Below are positions 24,820 through 30,676 of a stretch of DNA of 30,676 nucleotides, one piece after another. Each line of letters begins with the position of its first letter. Within the stretch, counting starts at the first letter, position 1. The position numbers and the translations under genes were made by a program. Below the pieces are notes generated by a model, which was given only the letters and a program-made list of their open reading frames with translations, had not been told where the DNA came from and made no database searches. The DNA comes from Hellea sp964576765 (GTDB taxonomy: Bacteria; Pseudomonadota; Alphaproteobacteria; Caulobacterales; Maricaulaceae): NCBI GenBank assembly GCA_964576765.1, contig CAZNWH010000014.1, positions 1 through 30,676 on the forward strand, in the 5' to 3' direction.

Positions 24820-24839
24820 GTTAACAAAAGGAGACTCTG

Positions 24840-25163
24840 ATGAGACAATTCATTAAAACAGCAACGATAGCTTTAAGTATAGGAGGGTGTTTTGCAGTCA
24901 CATTACCCGCCTTGGCGGCAAACCCTACGTCTGAAATTGTGACAACCACAATAGACCAGCGTGACCTTGCAACGGAATATGGCGTGGAGCGTGTCTATAA
25001 AACCTTATCTCACAAAGCCGAAATTTCATGTGAAACCCCCGGTAGAGTCCCGGTATCGATCAAACGATATGAAAAACTATGTACACAAGACCTTCTCGAA
25101 GATTTTGTATTTGACATCGGGAATGAGAGCTTAACACGCTATCATGAAAATAGAATACAGTAA
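24840..25163 (+). CDS. UrcA-like small secreted protein
   Basis: This 107-residue protein has a signal peptide (hydrophobic IALSIGGCFAVTLPALA, cleavage likely after ALA at about residue 26). The mature part has DLATEYGVERVYKTLSHKA, then two cysteines (ISCETPG and KLCTQDLLED) in the spacing I know from the UrcA family of Caulobacterales and Sphingomonadales periplasmic proteins, where they probably form a disulfide. AAGGAG lies 6 nt before the ATG. The gene sits alone between greA and carB on the opposite strand and ends 20 nt before a terminator. UrcA proteins have no known biochemical function. Confidence 0.72.
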   Translation: MRQFIKTATIALSIGGCFAVTLPALAANPTSEIVTTTIDQRDLATEYGVERVYKTLSHKAEISCETPGRVPVSIKRYEKLCTQDLLEDFVFDIGNESLTRYHENRIQ

Positions 25164-25184
25164 GTTAGCCTTTGATACGTGTTG

Positions 25185-25211
25185 AAGCCTTCCAAATTTG
25201 GAAGGCTTTTT
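25185..25211 (+). terminator. Rho-independent terminator of the urcA-like gene
   Basis: A perfect 24-base palindrome (25185-25208) with arms AAGCCTTCC and GGAAGGCTT around AAATTT is followed by a T-run (25207-25211). It lies 21 nt after the urcA-like stop. Confidence 0.85.
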
Positions 25212-25225
25212 ATGGATGTTACAAT

Positions 25226-25255
25226 GAAAAATGGCAGGGGTGCCACCCTGCCATT
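25226..25255 (-). terminator. Rho-independent terminator of carB
   Basis: AATGGCAGGG (25230-25239) and CCCTGCCATT (25246-25255) form a 10-bp stem with a 6-nt loop. Read on the minus strand the stem is followed by T residues (complement of the A-run at 25227-25231), about 100 nt after the carB stop. Confidence 0.65.
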
Positions 25256-25352
25256 ATAGATGTCCTATCCCATTTTCGAAAGGAGACGATAAATAAGTTT
25301 GGACGCTTACAGACTGCAAAAATAGAGAGGCAGAGTCAAGCCAGGAATAGGC

Positions 25353-28300
25353 TTAACCCATTGCTATCGCTTGTAAACTTTCTACTTGATAATCGTCTTT
25401 AGAGAGTTCTTTTAAGGCTTGGACACAGGCGCGCGCCGCAGCGGCTGTGGTGAAATAAGGTATCTTTTGCGTCAAGGCGGTACGTCTTAAAGAAAAACTA
25501 TCATTTAAAGATTGCTTGCCACTTGTCGTGTTAAAGACGAGCTGCACGTTACCATTTTTCATTGAGTCAACAATATGGGGCCGGCCCTCATGAACCTTCT
25601 TAACATAATCAACTGTTATGCCCTGTTCTCTTAGATATTTAGTTGTACCGCCCGTGGCCATAATTTTAAATCCAAGCGTGATTAAATCTGCTGCTAATTC
25701 AGCCATTAAGGGCTTATGTTGCTCCCGAACAGAAATAAACGCTGTTCCTTTAGATGGTAAATTTACCCCGCCTCCGAGCTGACTTTTCGCAAAGGCCATA
25801 CCGAAACTTTCAGCCAATCCCATAACTTCACCCGTTGAACGCATTTCTGGTCCAAGAACGGTATCAACGCCGGGGAAACGCGCAAAGGGGAAAACAGCTT
25901 CTTTGACTGCAATATGTTTTTGCGGTTTTACTGATAAATCAAACTCAGAGAGCTTCATGCCTGCCATGACTTTTGCGGCAATATTGGCAATAGGCTGCCC
26001 AATGGCTTTAGCAACAAATGGAACGGTGCGTGAAGCTCGTGGATTGACTTCGATGAGATAAACCATATCATTTTTCACGGCGAATTGCGTATTCATCAGA
26101 CCTATTACACCAAGTTCAAGGGCCAAGAGTTTGGCTTGGCGGCCTAATTCAGCCACGATTTCATCAGATAATGTATAAGGGGGCAGAGAGCAGGCAGAAT
26201 CGCCGGAATGTACCCCGGCTTCTTCAATATGTTCCATGATGCCAGCGACATAGACGTCCTCGCCATCACAAATAACGTCAACATCAACTTCAATGGCATC
26301 TCGCAAATATTGGTCGATCAAGAGCGGGGATTTGCCAGAGACTTTTACAGCTTCGGATATATAACGGTTAAGTTCAGCGTCATTATCGACAATTTCCATA
26401 CCGCGTCCGCCGAGAACATTTGAGGGCCTGAGCACGAGGGGGTAGCCAACAATTTTGGCCGCTGCCGCCGCTTCTTTAGCATTACGGGCAATAGCATTAT
26501 TGGGTTGTTTCAGGTCAAGTTTTTCAACAAGGGCTTTAAAGCGTTCACGGTCTTCGGCGCGATCAAGCGCATCGCGCCTAGTGCCCAATAATGGAATACC
26601 ATTGGATTCTAAGGCTTCAGCGAGTTTTAGTGGAGTCTGTCCGCCAAATTGAACAATCACACCTTTCAAAGTGCCAGCTTGTTGTTCTGTCATAATCAGT
26701 TCGAGAACATCTTCTTCGGTCAGAGGTTCAAAATAGAGACGGTCCGATGTGTCATAATCTGTTGAAACAGTTTCCGGGTTACAATTGACCATGATGGATT
26801 CAACGCCAATATCTTCAAGCGCAAAGGCTGCGTGACAACAGCAATAATCAAATTCTATGCCTTGTCCGATCCTATTGGGCCCGCCGCCCAGAATAATAAC
26901 CTTGTCACGGTTGGAAACCCGGGCTTCATCATCAACGGCACCCCCAAAGCTTGGGACTTCATAAGTTGAATACATATAGGGCGTTTTGGCTTGAAACTCT
27001 GCCGCGCAGGTATCGACGCGTTTATAGACAGGGCGTACGCCTAGTTTGCGGCGTGCCTTACGAACGGTTTGTTCCGTTTTGTTTGTGAGTTCGGCAATAC
27101 GGGTATCAGAAAACCCTTCAGATTTAATCGCGCGCCATTCTTGTTCGGTTTTAGGTAGGCCATTTTCTTTTAACCAGTCTTCGGTTTTTACGAGGTCTTG
27201 AATTTGGCGCAGAAACCATGGATCAATTTGCGTATATTGAAATATTTTTTCAAGGGTAAACCCTTGCCGGAACGCTTGGGCAATCACCAAGAGACGGTCG
27301 GGCGCTAGAATTGAGAGCCTTGCCTTCATGGCATTTTTAAGTTCGTCCGCTGTCATTTGGCCAGTGGGGTCAATGATAATTTCATTAAGACCGGTGAGGT
27401 CTGTTTCAAGAGATCTTAGGGCTTTTTGTAATGATTCTGAGAAAGTCCGGCCAATCGCCATAGCTTCACCAACTGAACGCATCGCTGTTGTCAAAACAGG
27501 CTCTGCTCCCGGAAACTTTTCGAAGGCAAAACGTGGAATTTTGGTGACGACATAATCAATAGTGGGTTCAAAGGCAGCTGGTGTTGCCCCCGTAATATCA
27601 TTATCAAGCTCATCCAATGTGTAGCCTATAGCTAGTTTTGCTGCGATTTTAGCAATCGGAAACCCGGTCGCCTTTGAGGCTAAGGCTGATGAGCGTGATA
27701 CGCGTGGATTCATCTCAATGACAACCATGCGGCCATCTTTGGGATTTAGTCCGAACTGAACATTAGATCCGCCTGTCTCGACTCCAATTTCACGCAGTAC
27801 AGCAATAGAGGCGTCTCGCATAACTTGATATTCTTTATCGGTAAGTGTCAGGGCAGGGGCGACCGTAATCGAGTCCCCTGTATGCACGCCCATCGGGTCA
27901 ATATTTTCAATCGCGCAGATGATGATACAGTTATCGGCTTTATCGCGGACAACCTCCATTTCATATTCTTTCCAGCCGAGAAGACTCTCATCAACCAAGA
28001 CTTGATTGGTCGGCGAGGCCATGAGGCCAGAGCGGACAATTTGCTCATATTCTTCTTTATTATAAGCCACGCCCCCGCCCGTTCCGCCAAGGGTAAAGGC
28101 CGGACGAATAATCGCGGGCAGCCCAAGTATTTTCAGTTTATTGGCCGCGTCGGCGACGCCGGCATTATAGTCAGGGTTTCCATCAGCATCTAATGGGGCT
28201 TCAACGATTTCGGCTTTCGGGTTTTCTAGCCCGATTTTTGTCATGGCGGCGGCGAAGCGTTCGCGGTTTTCAGCCTTGTCAATAACGTCAGCTTTGGCGC

Positions 28301-28649
28301 CAATCATCTCAACGCCATATTTTTCCAGTACGCCCATTTGCTCTAAGGCGAGAGCTGTGTTGAGCGCCGTTTGTCCGCCCATAGTCGGGAGGAGGGCGTC
28401 AGGTTTCTCAATGGCAATAATTTTTTCGACAATCTCTGGCGTGATAGGCTCAACATATGTGGCATCTGCCATGCCGGGGTCAGTCATGATTGTGGCGGGG
28501 TTAGAATTAACGAGAATAACTTTATAACCCTCATCTTTGAGAGCCTTACAAGCCTGAACGCCAGAATAATCAAATTCACAGGCTTGCCCAATGACAATCG
28601 GTCCTGCCCCGATTATAAGGATAGACTGAATATCTGTTCTTTTTGGCAT
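25353..28649 (-). CDS. carB: Carbamoyl-phosphate synthase large subunit
   Basis: This 1098-residue enzyme makes carbamoyl phosphate from bicarbonate, ammonia and two ATP for arginine and pyrimidine synthesis. Two tandem ATP-grasp halves are visible: the first begins ILIIGAGPIVIGQACEFDYSG with the carboxyphosphate domain, the second begins VIILGGGPNRIGQGIEFDYC. Both contain the metal-binding motif VIEMNPRVSRSSAL or LIEVNPRASRTVPF. The C-terminal allosteric domain contains MATGGTTKYLREQGI. Length is normal. The small subunit carA is not next to it: a divergent protease gene lies upstream, so carA must be elsewhere or further away. Confidence 0.98.
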   Translation of the reverse strand: MPKRTDIQSILIIGAGPIVIGQACEFDYSGVQACKALKDEGYKVILVNSNPATIMTDPGMADATYVEPITPEIVEKIIAIEKPDALLPTMGGQTALNTALALEQMGVLEKYGVEMIGAKADVIDKAENRERFAAAMTKIGLENPKAEIVEAPLDADGNPDYNAGVADAANKLKILGLPAIIRPAFTLGGTGGGVAYNKEEYEQIVRSGLMASPTNQVLVDESLLGWKEYEMEVVRDKADNCIIICAIENIDPMGVHTGDSITVAPALTLTDKEYQVMRDASIAVLREIGVETGGSNVQFGLNPKDGRMVVIEMNPRVSRSSALASKATGFPIAKIAAKLAIGYTLDELDNDITGATPAAFEPTIDYVVTKIPRFAFEKFPGAEPVLTTAMRSVGEAMAIGRTFSESLQKALRSLETDLTGLNEIIIDPTGQMTADELKNAMKARLSILAPDRLLVIAQAFRQGFTLEKIFQYTQIDPWFLRQIQDLVKTEDWLKENGLPKTEQEWRAIKSEGFSDTRIAELTNKTEQTVRKARRKLGVRPVYKRVDTCAAEFQAKTPYMYSTYEVPSFGGAVDDEARVSNRDKVIILGGGPNRIGQGIEFDYCCCHAAFALEDIGVESIMVNCNPETVSTDYDTSDRLYFEPLTEEDVLELIMTEQQAGTLKGVIVQFGGQTPLKLAEALESNGIPLLGTRRDALDRAEDRERFKALVEKLDLKQPNNAIARNAKEAAAAAKIVGYPLVLRPSNVLGGRGMEIVDNDAELNRYISEAVKVSGKSPLLIDQYLRDAIEVDVDVICDGEDVYVAGIMEHIEEAGVHSGDSACSLPPYTLSDEIVAELGRQAKLLALELGVIGLMNTQFAVKNDMVYLIEVNPRASRTVPFVAKAIGQPIANIAAKVMAGMKLSEFDLSVKPQKHIAVKEAVFPFARFPGVDTVLGPEMRSTGEVMGLAESFGMAFAKSQLGGGVNLPSKGTAFISVREQHKPLMAELAADLITLGFKIMATGGTTKYLREQGITVDYVKKVHEGRPHIVDSMKNGNVQLVFNTTSGKQSLNDSFSLRRTALTQKIPYFTTAAAARACVQALKELSKDDYQVESLQAIAMG

Positions 28650-28785
28650 GAATTAGGCCTTTAATTGCAGCGAATCTGGCTGAAAAGCCAAATTGTCTCC
28701 CCATAATGAAATCAGAATGTGGATACAAGTATTCAAAGATACAAAAAGTGTGTTAAACTGACCTAAAGACGGGGAAAGGTAGATT
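28650..28785. promoter_or_regulatory. Divergent promoter region between carB and the M48 protease gene
   Basis: The 136-nt gap holds both promoters. A short stem with a GAAA loop (TGGCT/AGCCA, 28677-28690) and two GATACAA words around 28723-28745 are visible. AAAGG shortly before the ATG at 28786 is the ribosome binding site of the protease gene. I cannot assign -35 and -10 boxes with confidence. Confidence 0.35.
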
Positions 28786-29676
28786 ATGGTTTATCGCAGA
28801 ATGAATAGGCGCACAGGTGGAACACGTAGGCGTCGCGGCGGGTTTAGGTGGCAGATTATGTTGCTTTTCGCCATTGGAGCAGGCGTATATTATTTCGCAA
28901 ACCAGAAAACCGTGCCTTACGTATGTGATGCAGAATTTCGCGGCGCTGATATGTGTAGAAAACAGCTCCGTACCATGAAACAGGATGATGAAAAGGCGCT
29001 CGGTCTACAAAGCTATCAGCAAATATTACAAGATAATCGGCAGAATTTGGTTCAAAGTGGTCCAGTGGTTGACGCTGTCCGTGAAATTGGCGCGAAGATT
29101 GCGCGCGCAGCGTCTGACTCTGACCCAGGGTTTGAGTGGGCGTTTAATGTGATCGAATCCGAGCAAGTCAATGCCTTTGCTCTACCAGGCGGATATACCG
29201 CCATCTATACAGGTATTATTCCTGTCGCGGAAAATGAGGATGGTCTTGCGGCTATTATGGGCCATGAAGTCGCCCATGCGCTCGCCCATCACGGCGCGGA
29301 ACGTATGGCTCAACAAAATATGCAACGCATTGTCGGTGCGGGTGTGGCGATGGGAGCCGGCGGCATGGATTTTGGCGCGCAAAAAGCCGTCATGGGTGTC
29401 TTTGGAGGGATTAGTCAATATGGCTTTGCTCTTCCGTTTTCGCGCAAACATGAATCCGAGGCCGATTATATCGGTTTAATTTTGATGTCCCGGGCGTGTT
29501 ATGATCCACGCGAAGCGCCCAAGTTATGGGAACGGATGAGCCAAGCAGGTGGGGCGACGCCGCCGGAATTTCAATCTACACACCCTTCGCCGCAAACGCG
29601 GATAGATGATTTTAATGGTTGGATGGACGATGCCATTGATATTTATAATCAGTCTTGCCCGAATAAGATTAGATAG
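28786..29676 (+). CDS. Membrane-anchored M48-family zinc metalloprotease
   Basis: This 296-residue protein has an Arg-rich N-terminus, then one hydrophobic helix (about residues 25-39, IMLLFAIGAGVYYFA) that should anchor it in the inner membrane with the catalytic domain in the periplasm. The zinc site is HEVAH (H160, E161 and H164), with the third ligand E225 in HESEADYIG. FALPGGYTAIYTGI and STHPSPQTRI are usual in LoiP/BepA-like M48 proteases, which degrade or fold outer-membrane proteins. Unlike LoiP there is no lipobox. The next gene starts 2 nt after its stop. Confidence 0.92.
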   Translation: MVYRRMNRRTGGTRRRRGGFRWQIMLLFAIGAGVYYFANQKTVPYVCDAEFRGADMCRKQLRTMKQDDEKALGLQSYQQILQDNRQNLVQSGPVVDAVREIGAKIARAASDSDPGFEWAFNVIESEQVNAFALPGGYTAIYTGIIPVAENEDGLAAIMGHEVAHALAHHGAERMAQQNMQRIVGAGVAMGAGGMDFGAQKAVMGVFGGISQYGFALPFSRKHESEADYIGLILMSRACYDPREAPKLWERMSQAGGATPPEFQSTHPSPQTRIDDFNGWMDDAIDIYNQSCPNKIR

Positions 29677-29678
29677 AC

Positions 29679-30676
29679 ATGCCTGACCGCGTATTAGTAA
29701 CTGGAATTTCCGGGTTTATCGCCTCTCATGTCACGGAGCGTTTATTGGCGAAGGGCTATACCGTACGCGGGACTGTCCGAAATAAAATTAAAGGCCAAAA
29801 GACAGTGGATAAATTAGCGGCTCAAGGAGCTGATATTTCTCAGCTGGAACTTGTTGAAGCTGATCTGGGCTCTGATGCAGGCTGGAAGGACGCTGTTCAG
29901 GATTGCCGCTATATTCAACATATTGCGTCGCCTTTCCCGCTTGAAGCGCCGCGTGACCGGGAAGCCTTAGTTCCTGAAGCTCGGGCTGGAGCTATGCGTG
30001 TGATTGAGCATGGACTTGGCAGCGGGGTTGACCGTATCGTTATGACATCCTCTATGGTCTCGATGGTCGGGCAAAAGGGCCGCGGCGCGCATATGAAAGT
30101 GTTGGAATCTGACTGGTCTGATCCGGATTGGAAGCCTTTAACGGCCTATCCCGTCTCGAAAACACGCGCGGAAAAATCGGCTTGGGATTATGTGAAAACT
30201 CAAAACCTAGAAGAAAAATTGACGACAGTGTGTCCGGGTCTCGTCTTTGGGCCAGACACTTACAAAAATGGTGGAGCGTCTTTAGGTCTTCTGATTGCTA
30301 TGTTTGCCGGGGACTTCCCGCGTACGCCTAAGATTGCTTATCCTATTGTTGATGTTCGGGATTGTGCAGCCATTCATGTGGCTGCGATGAGCGCGAAAGA
30401 CGCAGGCGGTCGTCGTTTGATGGCTGCGGGTGAAACCTTATGGATGTCGGGTATTGCTGATGTTTTGAAGGGGGCTTATCCTGATTATAAGAAACTGCCT
30501 AAAGGGGATTTCCCGAATTTTATGGTACGTCTTGTTGGGTTATTTGATGATCGGGTCAAAGGGGTTATTCCTGATTTGGGAACATTCCATGAAGCGGATA
30601 GTAGCTATGTGAATAGCTTAACCCATGTCATTCCAAGGCCGGCTAAAGAAGCCATATTAGCGGCAGTTGAGAGTCT
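29679..30676 (+). CDS. NAD(P)-dependent epimerase/dehydratase, dihydroflavonol-reductase-like (3' end cut)
   Basis: An open frame begins at ATG 29679, 2 nt after the protease stop, and runs to the window end without a stop (332 codons visible). The N-terminus VLVTGISGFIASHVTERLL is the Rossmann NAD(P)-binding loop of extended short-chain dehydrogenases. TSSMVS supplies the Ser and AYPVSK the catalytic Tyr/Lys (Y157, K161). TVCPGLVFGP and PIVDVRDCAAIHVAA are typical of the dihydroflavonol/cinnamoyl-CoA reductase-like group. The substrate is unknown. The end is probably near, given the usual length of about 340-350 residues. Confidence 0.9.
   Translation, partial: MPDRVLVTGISGFIASHVTERLLAKGYTVRGTVRNKIKGQKTVDKLAAQGADISQLELVEADLGSDAGWKDAVQDCRYIQHIASPFPLEAPRDREALVPEARAGAMRVIEHGLGSGVDRIVMTSSMVSMVGQKGRGAHMKVLESDWSDPDWKPLTAYPVSKTRAEKSAWDYVKTQNLEEKLTTVCPGLVFGPDTYKNGGASLGLLIAMFAGDFPRTPKIAYPIVDVRDCAAIHVAAMSAKDAGGRRLMAAGETLWMSGIADVLKGAYPDYKKLPKGDFPNFMVRLVGLFDDRVKGVIPDLGTFHEADSSYVNSLTHVIPRPAKEAILAAVES

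Larger units (their letters stand above)
24504..24839. promoter_or_regulatory. 336-nt divergent intergenic region greA / urcA-like, structure-rich
   Basis: This stretch has no gene. It holds, from left to right, a hairpin in the greA leader (24556-24576), an inverted motif copy TTATTGTTTTTCGATAA (24654-24670), CGATAA-N5-TTATCG (24689-24705), the motif TTATCGATAAACAATAA (24700-24716), and three hairpins in a row (24713-24750, 24751-24787, 24797-24819). AAGGAG at 24828-24833 is the ribosome binding site for the urcA-like gene. It must carry promoters for both directions. Confidence 0.6.

Noticed and set aside
24504..24839. Several GANTC (CcrM methylation) sites in the greA/urcA-like gap
   Set aside because: Three sites in 336 nt is only slightly above chance, so no cell-cycle control is claimed.
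28677..28690. Small GAAA-loop stem upstream of the M48 protease gene
   Set aside because: A 5-bp stem is too short to stand out from chance in a 136-nt gap.
1..30676. CRISPR arrays, transposases, phage genes, tRNA and rRNA
   Set aside because: No spaced direct repeats, no transposase or integrase motifs, and no RNA gene signature were seen on either strand.

Overview
The window reads as chromosomal DNA of an alphaproteobacterium of moderate G+C content, probably a Caulobacter/Maricaulis/Hyphomonas-like lineage. Evidence for this is the alphaproteobacterial-type AddB and AddA pair followed by trxA, a COQ9-family ubiquinone protein, an ELM1-family protein, an adenosylcobalamin-dependent ribonucleotide reductase (NrdJ), a UrcA-like secreted protein, and an AccD that has lost its zinc ribbon. 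The species assignment is inference. I see no phage, insertion sequence, tRNA, rRNA or CRISPR array. Genes are tightly packed, often with 1 to 8 nt overlaps, and every gene is intact except the two cut by the window edges. Layout, left to right: (1) 2-7566, plus strand: a sugar-phosphate nucleotidyltransferase of the MurU type (5' end cut), addB, addA and trxA, covering muropeptide recycling, double-strand break repair and thiol redox. (2) 7574-11261, minus strand: accD, folC and two tandem paralogous lipoproteins (fatty acid synthesis, folate polyglutamylation, envelope). (3) 11359-12971, plus strand: a class IV PLP aminotransferase overlapping a sulfotransferase-like P-loop protein. From memory this pair matches the two halves of a single plant fusion protein. 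(4) 13097-13567, plus strand: a small secreted Gly/Arg/Phe/Asn-rich protein of unknown role. (5) 13588-16118, minus strand: a dksA/traR-type zinc-finger gene, cysK, a DUF5946-like gene and a ThiF/MoeB-type E1-like enzyme, a compact cluster that may link cysteine synthesis to sulfur transfer. (6) 16204-19329, plus strand: an ABC-2 exporter (ATPase and permease) followed by a COQ9-family protein. (7) 19335-24503, minus strand: greA, an ELM1-family gene and nrdJ. (8) 24504-25352: a structure-rich intergenic region, a UrcA-like secreted protein on the plus strand and two facing terminators. (9) 25353-28649, minus strand: carB. (10) 28786-30676, plus strand: a membrane-anchored M48 metalloprotease and an NAD-dependent epimerase/reductase running off the end. 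Most genes are housekeeping. The least explained items are a 17-base palindrome-containing motif, TTATCGATAAACAATAA, found upstream of both the ABC exporter and the urcA-like gene, with an inverted near-copy facing greA; the run of hairpins in that same intergenic region; the tandem lipoproteins; the aminotransferase/sulfotransferase-like pair; and the cysK/E1-like cluster. I found no convincing wholly new multi-gene defence or mobile system.
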